This document shows positions 11,194 to 19,612 of a DNA stretch of 64,000 bases, piece after piece. The notes under the pieces are model-generated. The model was not told the DNA's origin, did no database searches, and worked only from the letters and a program-made list of their open reading frames with translations. The stretch is from DASTQL01 sp035462375. Lineage in GTDB: Bacteria > Actinomycetota > Actinomycetes > Jiangellales > Jiangellaceae. How positions within the stretch are numbered: position 1 is the stretch's first letter; every line of letters starts with the position of its first letter. Made by a program: the position numbers and the translations under genes. Location of the stretch: the NCBI GenBank assembly GCA_035462375.1, contig DATHUJ010000124.1, forward strand, positions 18,805 through 82,804. The letters run 5' to 3'.

Positions 11194-11556
11194 GTGCCGG
11201 ACCGCATCGCGCTGCTCGGCCTCACCGCCTCGGGGCACCACGGCTGGTTCCCGGAGGAGCGTGCGGAAGGGCAGCGGTTCCGGGTCGACGTCGTCCTCGG
11301 CGTCGACACCAGGCCCGCCGCCTCCAGCGACGACCTGGCCGACACGGTCGACTACGGGACTCTCGCCGACGACGTGGTGGCGATCGTGTCCGGGGAGCCG
11401 GTCCGGCTCGTCGAGACGCTCGCCCAGCGGATCGCCGACCGCTGTCTCGACGACCCGCGTGTGGAGGAGGTCGACGTGACCGTGCACAAGCCCGAGGCGC
11501 CCGTGACGGTGCCCTTCGACGACGTGACCCTGACGATCCGGAGGACTCGGCCGTGA
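11194..11556 (+). CDS. folB: Dihydroneopterin aldolase
   Basis: Cleaves dihydroneopterin to 6-hydroxymethyl-dihydropterin and glycolaldehyde. At 120 residues it is normal size. The N-terminal IALLGLTASGHHGWFPEER and VDYGTLADDVVAIV are family signatures, and VDVTVHKPEAPV carries the conserved Lys/Pro. The GTG lies 7 nt after TAGGGT (11181-11186), pointing to its own leaderless promoter even though it belongs to the folate cluster. Its TGA overlaps the folK GTG. Confidence 0.94.
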   Translation: MPDRIALLGLTASGHHGWFPEERAEGQRFRVDVVLGVDTRPAASSDDLADTVDYGTLADDVVAIVSGEPVRLVETLAQRIADRCLDDPRVEEVDVTVHKPEAPVTVPFDDVTLTIRRTRP

Positions 11557-12116
11557 GCACCCCCAACCCCCATGTCGTGGACGCCGACACCCTGACGGGT
11601 GAGATGCGCCCCATCCGACGGGCGGCCCTGGCCCTGGGCAGCAACCTCGGCGACCGGCTGGACTACCTGCAGGCCGCCGTCGACTCCCTCACGGAGTCGC
11701 CGGAGATCGTCCCGGTGGCAGTGTCGCCGGTCTACGAGACCGAGCCGGTCGGCGGGCCCGAGGAGCAGCCGTTGTTCCTCAACGCCGTCCTGGTCGTCGA
11801 CACCACGCTCTCTGCCCGATCGCTCCTGGAGCGAGCGCACGCCGTCGAGGACGCCTTCGGCCGCACCCACGAGGAGCGCTGGGGCCCGCGCACCCTCGAC
11901 GTCGACGTGCTCGCCGTGGGCGACCGAGTCGTCGTGGAGGACGACCTCGCCGTGCCGCACCCGCGGCTGGCGGACCGTGCCTTCGTGCTGACCCCGTGGG
12001 CCGACGTCGACCCCGACTTCGAGGTCCCCGGCGTCGGCGTGGTCGGCGACCTCTCCGAGTCCGTCGGGCACGCCGGAGTCCGGCGTACGGGCGACGAGCT
12101 CGAGCTGCCGGGCTGA
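11553..12116 (+). CDS. folK: 2-amino-4-hydroxy-6-hydroxymethyldihydropteridine pyrophosphokinase
   Basis: Activates 6-hydroxymethyl-dihydropterin with ATP for FolP. Family motifs: ALGSNLGDRLDYLQAAV near the N-terminus, then VYETEPVGGPEEQPLFLNAV and the metal/ATP site RWGPRTLDVDVLAVG, followed by PHPRLADRAFVLTPW. The 187-residue protein has about 25 extra N-terminal residues. The GTG overlaps the folB stop, indicating translational coupling. Confidence 0.95.
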   Translation: MSTPNPHVVDADTLTGEMRPIRRAALALGSNLGDRLDYLQAAVDSLTESPEIVPVAVSPVYETEPVGGPEEQPLFLNAVLVVDTTLSARSLLERAHAVEDAFGRTHEERWGPRTLDVDVLAVGDRVVVEDDLAVPHPRLADRAFVLTPWADVDPDFEVPGVGVVGDLSESVGHAGVRRTGDELELPG

Positions 12117-12129
12117 CGCACCGCCTTTC

Positions 12130-12627
12130 GTGCGTCCCACCCGGGTCCGCCTGCTCGTCGCGCTGGCCGCCGCTGCAGTCGTCGTCGGCTGGTCGCTCGG
12201 TCGCATCGTCGACGCGGTCACCGGATCACTGCCCATCACCCCTCGCGTCACCCCCGCCCTGCTCGCGTTCCTCGCCGTGGTCCTGCTCGTGTCCGCCCGC
12301 GTCGTGCGCGGCTGGGTGCTCGAGCGCCGGTACGACCGCCGCATGAACGCCTTGCGCGTCACCCGCCTCCTCGCTCTGGCGCAGGCCGCGGCCGTCACCG
12401 GCGCGGTCGTCGCCGGCGGCTACGCCGGGGTGGTCCTCCTGTACGCGCAGGTGCAGCCCGCCTCGCTGGGGCGCGAGCGGGTCGTCGTGGCCGGGCTCAC
12501 GGCGCTGGCCGGGGTCGCCGTCTCCGTGTCCGGCCTCGTCCTCGAACGCGCCTGCCGGGTGCCCCCCGGCGCCGACGAGGACCCCGCCTCCCCGCCCGAC
12601 GGCGGAGGTGTACGCCCGGCGGGCTGA
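12130..12627 (+). CDS. DUF3180 family membrane protein
   Basis: A 165-residue protein with four predicted membrane segments, roughly at residues 7-25, 40-60, 80-105 and 120-140, and an acidic/Pro C-terminal tail. It follows folK by 13 bp in the same direction; DUF3180 proteins commonly sit right after folK in actinobacteria. The function is unknown. The start codon is GTG. Confidence 0.8.
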   Translation: MRPTRVRLLVALAAAAVVVGWSLGRIVDAVTGSLPITPRVTPALLAFLAVVLLVSARVVRGWVLERRYDRRMNALRVTRLLALAQAAAVTGAVVAGGYAGVVLLYAQVQPASLGRERVVVAGLTALAGVAVSVSGLVLERACRVPPGADEDPASPPDGGGVRPAG

Positions 12628-12751
12628 GCCCCGCCCGGCGCCCGCGAGGAGCGAGGAGAGCCGCGGCCCTGGGACTCGACCCGAAACGCGTTCGGCAGGC
12701 TTGCGGCGTGGTGCGCAGGTCCGTGGCGGCCGGGTCGATACGCTCCGCAGC

Positions 12752-13333
12752 ATGGCCCCCGTCCGGCACCGTCGCCGATTCCACGCCGTCCGCCTGGTCG
12801 CCGTCGTCGCCCCCCTCGCGACTGCCGCTCTCGCGGCCGCCGCCGTGCTGCGGGGCGGGCCGCTGCTGGTCGTCGCGGCGGTCGGCGGCGTGGTCGCGAC
12901 GGTGGTGCTGGGGGTGGTTCTCCGGCGGGTCGAGCGCCGCGGTCGGGTGGAGATCGCCGCGGTGCGGGCCGGCCAGGCGGCGGCCTACGCCCGCGAGCAC
13001 GAGCGCCACGCCGACGAGCACCGGGCCTTCACCGCCCACCTGGTCGGGATGCTCGACCTGGCCGACGGGCGGGTCGCGACCATGCGCGAACGCCTCGACG
13101 CCGTCGAGGCCGAGATCGCGGCGGCGCGGGCGACGCTCGCGGCGCGCGAGGCGGCCGATGCCGACGCATCGAGCCAGGAGCTGGTACGTCTCAGCGACGG
13201 CGTCGGCTGGGAGGACCTGTGGCCCGACCTGGCCGAGGCGCCGACGGTCGTCGACCTGATCACCTGGGAGGACCGGGCGCGCCTCGGCCTGCTGCCGCGC
13301 GACGACGAGAGCCCTGCCGAGCGCAGCGCCTGA
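12752..13333 (+). CDS. Membrane protein with cytoplasmic helical domain, unknown function
   Basis: 193 residues. Two closely spaced N-terminal transmembrane segments (about 12-30 and 33-52) are followed by a basic stretch and an Ala/Glu/Arg coiled-coil region (about 60-140). The C-terminal part contains WEDLWPDLAEAPTVVDLITWEDR. The ATG lies 7 nt after TACGCT (12739-12744), again the leaderless layout. I do not recognise the family. It ends 32 bp before the convergent ABC ATPase gene. Confidence 0.6.
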   Translation: MAPVRHRRRFHAVRLVAVVAPLATAALAAAAVLRGGPLLVVAAVGGVVATVVLGVVLRRVERRGRVEIAAVRAGQAAAYAREHERHADEHRAFTAHLVGMLDLADGRVATMRERLDAVEAEIAAARATLAAREAADADASSQELVRLSDGVGWEDLWPDLAEAPTVVDLITWEDRARLGLLPRDDESPAERSA

Positions 13334-13365
13334 CGCCGGTTCGGCAACCATTCCCAGTACGGCGG

Positions 13366-14526
13366 TCAGGCGCCCCGTACCGAGTCCAGCTGCACGTCCC
13401 CCGGCTCGATGCCGCGGGCGTCGGCGTCGACAGAGCGGCGCAACGCCTCGTGCAGGCGCGCGGGCGTGAGCACGCCGAGGTAGCGCCCGTCCGCCGCCTC
13501 GACCGCGATCCACCCGGCGTCATGCTGGAGCATCTCGCCGAAGGCGTCCTTGAGCGGGTCGCCCAGGGTGACGGTCGCCTCCATGCGGCGGGCGCGGTCG
13601 GACACGACGCCGGCGCCCGACGTCATCTCGGTCCCGATCCATCCGCGCAGCAGGCCGGCCGAGTCGAGGACGACGGCCCACCGCTCCCCGGAGCGGCGTA
13701 GCGCCTCGCCGGCCTCGGCCAGCGACTCGTGCGTGCGTACGACGACCGGGTGGTCGAGGTCGGACTCGATGACGGGCGTGACGGAGAGCCGCTTGAGGCC
13801 GCGGTCGGCCCCCACGAAGTCGGCCACGAACGGCGTGGCCGGGGCCCCGAGCACGCTCGCCGGGGTGTCGTACTGCTCGAGATGCCCGCCCTGGCGGAAG
13901 ACGGCGATGCGGTCTCCCATCCGCACCGCCTCCTCGATGTCGTGTGTGACGAAGAGGATTGTCTTGTGCAGCTCGGCTTGTAGGCGCAGGAACTCCGCCT
14001 GCAGGCGCTCCCGGGCGACCGGGTCCACCGCGCCGAACGGCTCGTCCATGAGCAGCACCGGCGGGTCCGCCGCGAGGGCTCGCGCGACGCCGACGCGCTG
14101 CCGCTGACCGCCGGAGAGCTCGTGCGGGTAGCGGGGCCCGTGCAGGTCGGGGTCGAGCCCGACCAGCTCCATGAGCTCGCCTGCGCGGGCCTTGGCGCGC
14201 CCCCGGTCCCAGCCGAGGAGGTGCGGGACGGTGGCGACGTTGCCCCGCACCGTGCGGTGCGGGAAGAGCCCGACCTGCTGGATGACGTAGCCGATGCCTC
14301 GGCGCAGCTGGACGGGGTCCACGTGGGTGACGTCACGGCCGTCGACGTGGATGCGCCCGGCGCTCGGCTCGACCAGCCGGTTGACCATCTTCATGGTCGT
14401 CGTCTTGCCGCACCCCGAGGGGCCCACCAGGGTGACAAGAGAACCGCGGGGGACGTCGAGAGTCAGGTCGTGGACGGCGACCGTCCCGTCGGCGTACTCC
14501 TTGCGGACGCCGTCGAGACGGATCAT
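13366..14526 (-). CDS. Osmoprotectant (glycine betaine/carnitine/choline) ABC transporter ATPase
   Basis: 386-residue ATP-binding subunit of the ProV/OpuCA class. It has Walker A GPSGCGKTT (about residues 34-42), the Q-loop in YVIQQVGLFPHRTV, signature LSGGQRQRVGVARAL, Walker B VLLMDEPFGAVDP and the H-loop THDIEEAV. After about residue 265 comes a paired CBS-type regulatory domain, which in this class senses ionic strength. It is divergent from the two permeases, with only 24 bp between start codons, an unusual split for this transporter type, where the ATPase is normally co-directional. ATG 14526 gives the canonical N-terminus MIRLDGVRKEY. Confidence 0.9.
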   Translation of the reverse strand: MIRLDGVRKEYADGTVAVHDLTLDVPRGSLVTLVGPSGCGKTTTMKMVNRLVEPSAGRIHVDGRDVTHVDPVQLRRGIGYVIQQVGLFPHRTVRGNVATVPHLLGWDRGRAKARAGELMELVGLDPDLHGPRYPHELSGGQRQRVGVARALAADPPVLLMDEPFGAVDPVARERLQAEFLRLQAELHKTILFVTHDIEEAVRMGDRIAVFRQGGHLEQYDTPASVLGAPATPFVADFVGADRGLKRLSVTPVIESDLDHPVVVRTHESLAEAGEALRRSGERWAVVLDSAGLLRGWIGTEMTSGAGVVSDRARRMEATVTLGDPLKDAFGEMLQHDAGWIAVEAADGRYLGVLTPARLHEALRRSVDADARGIEPGDVQLDSVRGA

Positions 14527-14550
14527 CGGATCGCCGGTACGGTCGTCGCC

Positions 14551-15252
14551 GTGATCGTCGCCGCTGCGCACGCGACCACCCTCGCCGAGGACTGCCTGCA
14601 GCGCAACGCATGGATCTGCCCCGAGTACGTCCGGACGCGGTGGCCCGACATCAGTGCAGCCCTGTCCGAGCACGTGCTCATCACGGTGGTCTCGGTGGCC
14701 CTGGGCACCCTCCTGGCCTTCCCGATGGCCTTGCTCGCCCGCCGGCTCCCGCGCTTCCGCGGCCCGGTGGTCGGCGTCTCGACCGCGCTGTACACGATCC
14801 CGTCGCTCGCCATGTTCTCGCTGTTGCTGCCGTTCACCGGTCTCGCGGTGGCAACCGTCGTGACCGGCCTGACCCTCTATTCGCTCACGATCCTCGTCCG
14901 CAACTTCCTGGCCGGCTTCGACGGCGTGCCCGAGGACGTCCGCGAGGCGGCCCGAGGGATGGGCTACGGGCCGGGGCGCCTGCTGTTCGGGGTGGAGCTC
15001 CCGCTGGCGCTGCCGAGCGTCTTCGCCGGGCTCCGGGTGGCGGCCGTGTCGACGGTCGCGCTGACCACGATCGGCGTCATCGTGGGCTTCGGCGGGCTGG
15101 GCAACCTGATCAGCCGGGGGCTCAACTCCTTCTTCCGGGCCGAGGTGCTGACGGCGTCGATCCTGTGCGTCGTGCTAGCCGTGCTCGCCGACCTGCTCCT
15201 GCTCGGTGCGCAGCGGGTGGCCACCCCGTGGCGTCGGGGGTCGAACGCCTGA
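14551..15252 (+). CDS. Osmoprotectant ABC transporter permease 1
   Basis: 233-residue inner-membrane subunit of the binding-protein-dependent transport family (OpuCB/OpuCD type). The N-terminus carries CLQRNAWICPEYVRTRW, a segment before the first helix with two Cys. The transmembrane core ends in the EAA loop EAARGMGYGPGRLLFGVELP that contacts the ATPase. The GTG at 14551 lies 7 nt after TACGGT (14538-14543), so a leaderless transcript is likely. The stop overlaps the ATG of the second permease (TGATG). Confidence 0.88.
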   Translation: MIVAAAHATTLAEDCLQRNAWICPEYVRTRWPDISAALSEHVLITVVSVALGTLLAFPMALLARRLPRFRGPVVGVSTALYTIPSLAMFSLLLPFTGLAVATVVTGLTLYSLTILVRNFLAGFDGVPEDVREAARGMGYGPGRLLFGVELPLALPSVFAGLRVAAVSTVALTTIGVIVGFGGLGNLISRGLNSFFRAEVLTASILCVVLAVLADLLLLGAQRVATPWRRGSNA

Positions 15253-16001
15253 TGGGCTGGCTCACCGGTGCGCTCTCCTGGCTCCTCGACCCGGCCAACT
15301 GGTCGGGGAGCAGTGGGGTGTGGGCCCGCCTGGTCGAGCACCTGGGGCTGACCGCCGCCTCGCTCGGGCTGGCCTGTGCGGTCGCCCTGCCGGTGGCCGT
15401 GTGGTTGGGCCACGTGGGCCGGGGAGGGGCCTTGGCGATCAACGTCTCCAACGTCGGCCGCGCGGTGCCGACGTTCGCGCTGCTGGCGCTCTTCAGCCTG
15501 GGCCCACCTCCGCTGGGGCGCTCGACCTTCTCGATCGTGCTGGCGCTGACCCTCTTCGCGATCCCGCCGATCATCACCAACACGTACGTAGGGGTGCGCG
15601 GCGTCGACCGCGAGGTGGTGGAGGCCGCGACCGGGATGGGGATGTCGGGCTTCCAGGTGTTGAGGCGGGTCGAGCTGCCGCTGGCAGTGCCGCTGCTCAT
15701 GAACGGAGTGCGGATCGCGGCGGTCCAGATCGTGGCGACGGCGACGATCGCCGCGCTGGTCGCGGGCGGGGGGCTGGGTCGCATCATCACCTCGGGTTTC
15801 ACGCGGCAGAACCAGGATCAGGTCGTGGCGGGGGCGCTGCTCGTGGGGCTGCTCGCGGTGGTGGTGGAGCTGGCCTTCGAGTACCTGCAGCGGCGGCTCG
15901 ACCCGGTACGAGCGGGTCGGCTCCGTTCCGTCGTCCCCCGACCGCCGGGTGCCCGGGAGTCCGCCGAGCCGGGCGAGGCCGTGGCCGCCGCCCAGCCGTA
16001 A
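15252..16001 (+). CDS. Osmoprotectant ABC transporter permease 2
   Basis: 249-residue partner permease. Helices cover about residues 30-215, with the EAA loop EAATGMGMSGFQVLRRVELP, the preceding TNTYVGVRGVDREVVEA, and a hydrophilic Arg/Pro/Ala tail. The ATG overlaps the stop of permease 1, so the two are translationally coupled. Together with the divergent ATPase and the downstream lipoprotein it makes a complete importer for compatible solutes. Confidence 0.88.
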   Translation: MGWLTGALSWLLDPANWSGSSGVWARLVEHLGLTAASLGLACAVALPVAVWLGHVGRGGALAINVSNVGRAVPTFALLALFSLGPPPLGRSTFSIVLALTLFAIPPIITNTYVGVRGVDREVVEAATGMGMSGFQVLRRVELPLAVPLLMNGVRIAAVQIVATATIAALVAGGGLGRIITSGFTRQNQDQVVAGALLVGLLAVVVELAFEYLQRRLDPVRAGRLRSVVPRPPGARESAEPGEAVAAAQP

Positions 16002-16161
16002 CGGTCTTGTGACTGTGCCCTGGATGACGTTGTCGGTACCGGGTAGTTGACTGCACCCAGCGGGCGCCACCCCGTCATCCGTACGGGCGCCTGCCGGACA
16101 CGCGTGGTCCGACCGGACCACGGGACACAGAAGGCGGACCGGACGGAAGGGTGGTCACTTC

Positions 16162-17133
16162 ATGCGACTGCGCAGATCTCTCATCGGAGCTGCCCTCGGG
16201 CTCTCACTGGTGCTCACCGCCTGCGGCGGTGACGACGACGCCTTCGAGGGCGGCGCCGAGGAGACCGCGGGTGGCAATGGAAGCGGCAACGACGAGGGTG
16301 GTTCGCTGGTCGTCGGCGGGGCCAACTTCACCGAGATGCTGATCATGCAGGAGATCTACCGAGCGCTGCTCGAGGACGCCGGCTTCACGGTCGAGGTGCG
16401 CTCCGTCGACGCCCGGGAGATCTACGCCCCGGCGCTCGCCGACGGACAGATCGATGTCGTGCCCGAGTACGCCGCAACGATGGCCGAGTACCTCAACCGC
16501 GAGGCCAACGGTCCCGACGCGGAGCCCGTCGCCTCCAGCGACATCGACGAGACGATGGACGCTCTGCGCCCGCTGGCCGAGGAGGCGGGGCTGGTGGCGC
16601 TGGAACCGGCGCAGGCGGTGGACCAGAACGCCTTCGCCGTCACCCAGGAGTTCGCCGAGGCCAACTCGCTGGCCTCGCTGTCCGACCTCGGCGCGCTCGG
16701 CCAGCCGGTCGTGCTCGCCGCGACCGAGGAGTGCCCGGACCGGCCGTTCTGCCAGCCGGGCCTGGAGGAGACCTACGGCATCCAGGTGGCCGGTCTCGAG
16801 CCGCTGGGCTTCGGGACGCTGCAGGTCAAGCAGGCCGTGGCCGACGGTGACGCCGACCTGGGCCTGGTGGCCTCGACCGACGGCACGCTGGAGCAGTTCG
16901 GGCTGGTCGTGCTCGAGGACGACCAGGGCCTGCAGAACGCCGACAACCTCGTCCCGGTGGTCAACGCCGAGACGGCCGAGGACCAGGCCGTCGTGGACGC
17001 CCTGAACTCCCTGGCCGACGTGCTGACCACCGAGGACCTCGCGACCCTCAACGCCCAGGTCGACGAGGAGCGCCAGCAGCCGGCGGACGTGGCGACCGCC
17101 TACCTGGAGGACCAGGGGCTCATCGGCGGGTGA
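16162..17133 (+). CDS. Osmoprotectant ABC transporter substrate-binding lipoprotein
   Basis: 323-residue OpuAC/OsmF-type binding protein. It has an N-terminal lipoprotein signal with lipobox LTAC (Cys at about residue 20), then an acidic Gly/Asn linker and the binding domain starting VVGGANFTEMLIMQEIY. PEYAATMAEYLN is characteristic of glycine betaine/choline/carnitine-binding proteins. It captures solute outside the membrane and delivers it to the two permeases. The ATG has GGAAGGG upstream. A 160-bp gap before it leaves room for its own promoter. Confidence 0.9.
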   Translation: MRLRRSLIGAALGLSLVLTACGGDDDAFEGGAEETAGGNGSGNDEGGSLVVGGANFTEMLIMQEIYRALLEDAGFTVEVRSVDAREIYAPALADGQIDVVPEYAATMAEYLNREANGPDAEPVASSDIDETMDALRPLAEEAGLVALEPAQAVDQNAFAVTQEFAEANSLASLSDLGALGQPVVLAATEECPDRPFCQPGLEETYGIQVAGLEPLGFGTLQVKQAVADGDADLGLVASTDGTLEQFGLVVLEDDQGLQNADNLVPVVNAETAEDQAVVDALNSLADVLTTEDLATLNAQVDEERQQPADVATAYLEDQGLIGG

Positions 17134-17756
17134 GCGTCCTCGAGATCCTGGACTGGCGGCGGCGGGTCTTCGCGCTCTACGCGCGGGTGCGCGCTGCCGC
17201 CGGCGGACCCGACGGCCCGGAGGCGGCGCACGCTCTCTGGAGGGTGGGCCGCGACGAGCTCTTCGGGTCGCACCCGGCGAGCCCGCTGCTGCCGCCGGAC
17301 CGGGAGGGCTTCGCCGGCCTGCCGTACGCCCCTTACGACCCCGGGCTGCGGTTCGAGGTCGAGGTCGACCGCGAGGTCGGGCCCGTGGCGTGGGAGGTGC
17401 CGACGGGCACGGACGGCGTCGTCCCCTTCGTGCGGGTGGGAGGGCTGCGGCTGCCGGGGCTCGGGTCGTTGGACGCCTGGTGGCTGGGCTCGTACGGGGG
17501 TGGCCTCTTCGTCCCGGTCAAGGACGCCGGGGCCGGGCAGGCCAGCTACGGCGGCGGGCGCTACCTGCTCGACACCGTCAAGGGTGCCGATCTTGGGGGG
17601 CCGCCGGGTGCGCCGGGCGTGCTCGTCGTGGACCTGAACTTCGCCTACAACCCCTCGTGCGCCTACGACCCGGCGTGGGCATGCCCCCTTGCGCCGCCGG
17701 GCAACACGCTGGCCGTCCCCGTCGTGGCCGGGGAGCTCGTGCCCCGGGCCCAATGA
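17130..17756 (+). CDS. DUF1684 family protein
   Basis: 208 residues, starting at a GTG that overlaps the stop of the binding protein. The diagnostic C-terminal motif is LNFAYNPSCAYDPAWACPL followed by PPGNTLAVPVVAGE, with two Cys. There is no signal peptide. DUF1684 proteins are widespread in actinobacteria and uncharacterised. Overlap with the transporter genes suggests co-expression, but a transport role is not shown. Confidence 0.85.
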   Translation: MSVLEILDWRRRVFALYARVRAAAGGPDGPEAAHALWRVGRDELFGSHPASPLLPPDREGFAGLPYAPYDPGLRFEVEVDREVGPVAWEVPTGTDGVVPFVRVGGLRLPGLGSLDAWWLGSYGGGLFVPVKDAGAGQASYGGGRYLLDTVKGADLGGPPGAPGVLVVDLNFAYNPSCAYDPAWACPLAPPGNTLAVPVVAGELVPRAQ

Positions 17757-17762
17757 CCACGT

Positions 17763-17825
17763 CCACCACCCTGGTGGTGGGATCACCAGGCGTCGACGCC
17801 TCGTCATGACCCCACGAGCCTGGTG
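17763..17825. terminator. Nested inverted repeats between convergent genes
   Basis: CCACCACC-CT-GGTGGTGG (17763-17780) is followed by CACCAGGC (17784-17791) pairing with GCCTGGTG (17818-17825), with CTCGT/ACGAG (17800-17804/17814-17818) inside. The structures lie between the ends of the DUF1684 gene and nuoD2 and probably terminate both. There is no T-run, as is common in actinobacteria. Confidence 0.45.
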
Positions 17826-17895
17826 GTGCGCCGCCCCCCAGCCTGCAGCATCGCTCAAGATCGCTGTGTGGCATCGGTGCCACGACCCGCCCGCC

Positions 17896-19047
17896 TCACT
17901 TGTCGACGTCGCCCACCACGAAGAACATCGACCCCAGGATCGCCACCATGTCGGCCACCAGGCAGTCGCGCAGCAGCTCCGGCAGGACGGCCACGTTGTT
18001 GAACGACGCCGACCGCAGCTTCAACCGCCAGGGCGTCTTCTCGCCCCTGGACACCAGGTAGTAGCCGTTGAGGCCCAGCGGGTTCTCGGTCCAGCAGTAG
18101 GTGTGCCCCTCGGGCACCTTGAGCACCTTGGGCAGCTTGAGGTTGATCGGGCCGCGTGGCAGTGAGCGCAGCTGCGCCACGCACACGTCGGCGAGGTCCA
18201 GGGAGACCTTCACCTGCTCCAGGAGCACCTCGAACCGCGCGTAGCTGTCACCCTCGCTCCGGCTCACCACGCGTCCCGGCCCCCCGGGTCGGAACAGCTC
18301 GGCGTAGGCGAGGTAGGGCTCGTCCCGGCGAAGGTCCAGCTCCACGCCGCTCGCCCGGGCGATCGGACCGGACACCCCGTACGCGTGGACCAGCTCGGCG
18401 GACAGCACGCCCACGCCCCGGGTCCGGGCCTGGAAGATCTCGTTGCCGAGTACCAGCCGTTCGAGGTGCGGCAGCCGCGACCGTACCCCGGCCACCGCGC
18501 CGACGACCCTGTCGAGCCACCCGGCCGGCAGGTCCTCCTTGAGCCCGCCGACCCGGTTGAACATGTAGTGCATCCGGCCGCCGGAGATCTCCTCCATCAC
18601 CTGCTGCAGCGCCTCGCGCTCGCGGAACGAGTAGAAGATCGGCGTGATCGCACCGACCTCGAGCGGGTAGGACCCGAGGAACATCAGGTGGTTCAGCACC
18701 CGGTTGAGCTCGGCGAGCAGCGTTCGCGCCCACACCGCGCGTGGGGGCACCTCCATGCCGAGCATCCGCTCCGCGGCCAGCACCACCCCGAGCTCGTTGG
18801 CGAAGGCGGACAGCCAGTCGTGCCGGTTGGCCAGCACGATGATCTGCCGGTAGTCGCGGACCTCGAAGAGCTTCTCGGCCCCCCGGTGCATGTAGCCGAT
18901 CACCGGCTCACAGGAGCGGATCCGCTCCCCGTCCAGCACGAGGCGCAACCGCAGCACGCCGTGCGTCGCCGGGTGCTGCGGCCCGATGTTGAGGACCATG
19001 TCCACGCCGGGGTCCCCGGGCGACACCCCCACGACGGTCTCGGTCAC
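17896..19047 (-). CDS. nuoD: Solitary NADH-quinone oxidoreductase subunit D (NuoD2-like)
   Basis: 383-residue homologue of the 49-kDa complex I subunit that lines the quinone pocket. Conserved landmarks: NIGPQHPATHGVLR, GYMHRGAEKL (Arg about residue 55), NRVLNHLMFLGSYPLEVGA, RMHYMFNRVGGLKEDLP, LPRGPINLKLPKVLKVPEG and C-terminal AILGSMFFVVGDVD. No other nuo gene is present on either side, so this is not part of a standard nuo operon; streptomycetes also carry such an extra copy. The Arg of HRGAEKL aligns with human NDUFS2 Arg118, which NDUFAF7 methylates, and a MidA/NDUFAF7 homologue lies 2 kb away. The GTG at 19047 is the likely start. Confidence 0.9.
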   Translation of the reverse strand: MTETVVGVSPGDPGVDMVLNIGPQHPATHGVLRLRLVLDGERIRSCEPVIGYMHRGAEKLFEVRDYRQIIVLANRHDWLSAFANELGVVLAAERMLGMEVPPRAVWARTLLAELNRVLNHLMFLGSYPLEVGAITPIFYSFREREALQQVMEEISGGRMHYMFNRVGGLKEDLPAGWLDRVVGAVAGVRSRLPHLERLVLGNEIFQARTRGVGVLSAELVHAYGVSGPIARASGVELDLRRDEPYLAYAELFRPGGPGRVVSRSEGDSYARFEVLLEQVKVSLDLADVCVAQLRSLPRGPINLKLPKVLKVPEGHTYCWTENPLGLNGYYLVSRGEKTPWRLKLRSASFNNVAVLPELLRDCLVADMVAILGSMFFVVGDVDK

Positions 19048-19108
19048 CCCACCGAGTCTGCCAGCCCGACGGATCGCGCCGTCGGACGCGCGGACTAGCC
19101 TCGGTGGC

Positions 19109-19612
19109 GTGGACAGCTCGGACAGCGTGGACATGGTCTTCGCCCCGCCTGGCGAGCGCTGGCAACGCGTCTCGCCGCGCCTGGCGCGGGTGCGGCGCAT
19201 CTCGCTCACCCTGTCGTGCGGTGTCCCGTTCCTGCTCGTCGCGGCGATCGCGGCACTGGCGGGCTGGGCCTGGGTGTGGTTGCTGGCCCTGCCGTGGGTG
19301 GTCGCCCTGCTGTGGGGGTGGGTGCTCATCGGGCGCCAGGTCCCAGCGTGGGGCTACGCCGAGCGGGAGGACGACCTGCTCGTCACGCACGGCCTGCTGT
19401 TCAGGGCCCTCGTCGTGGTCCCCTACGGCCGGATGCAGTTCGTCGACGTCCAGGCGGGTCCCCTCGAGCGGCGCTACGGGCTGGCAACCGTGCAGCTGCA
19501 CACGGCGTCGCCCGCGACCGACGCCCGCATCCCCGGTCTTCCGCACGCCGAGGCGGCGCGGCTGCGCGACCGGCTGGCCGCGCTCGGCGAGGCCCGAGCG
19601 GCGGGCCTGTGA
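19109..19612 (+). CDS. Bacterial PH-domain membrane protein (YdbS-like)
   Basis: 167 residues with two adjacent transmembrane segments (about 35-52 and 58-75) and a bPH2 domain (about 85-150) containing YAEREDDLLVTHGLLFRALVVVPYGRMQ. YdbS/YdbT pairs in Bacillus protect against certain secreted peptides, but their mechanism is not settled. The GTG lies 7 nt after TAGCCT (19096-19101). The stop overlaps the start of the larger partner gene (GTGA). Confidence 0.85.
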   Translation: MDSSDSVDMVFAPPGERWQRVSPRLARVRRISLTLSCGVPFLLVAAIAALAGWAWVWLLALPWVVALLWGWVLIGRQVPAWGYAEREDDLLVTHGLLFRALVVVPYGRMQFVDVQAGPLERRYGLATVQLHTASPATDARIPGLPHAEAARLRDRLAALGEARAAGL

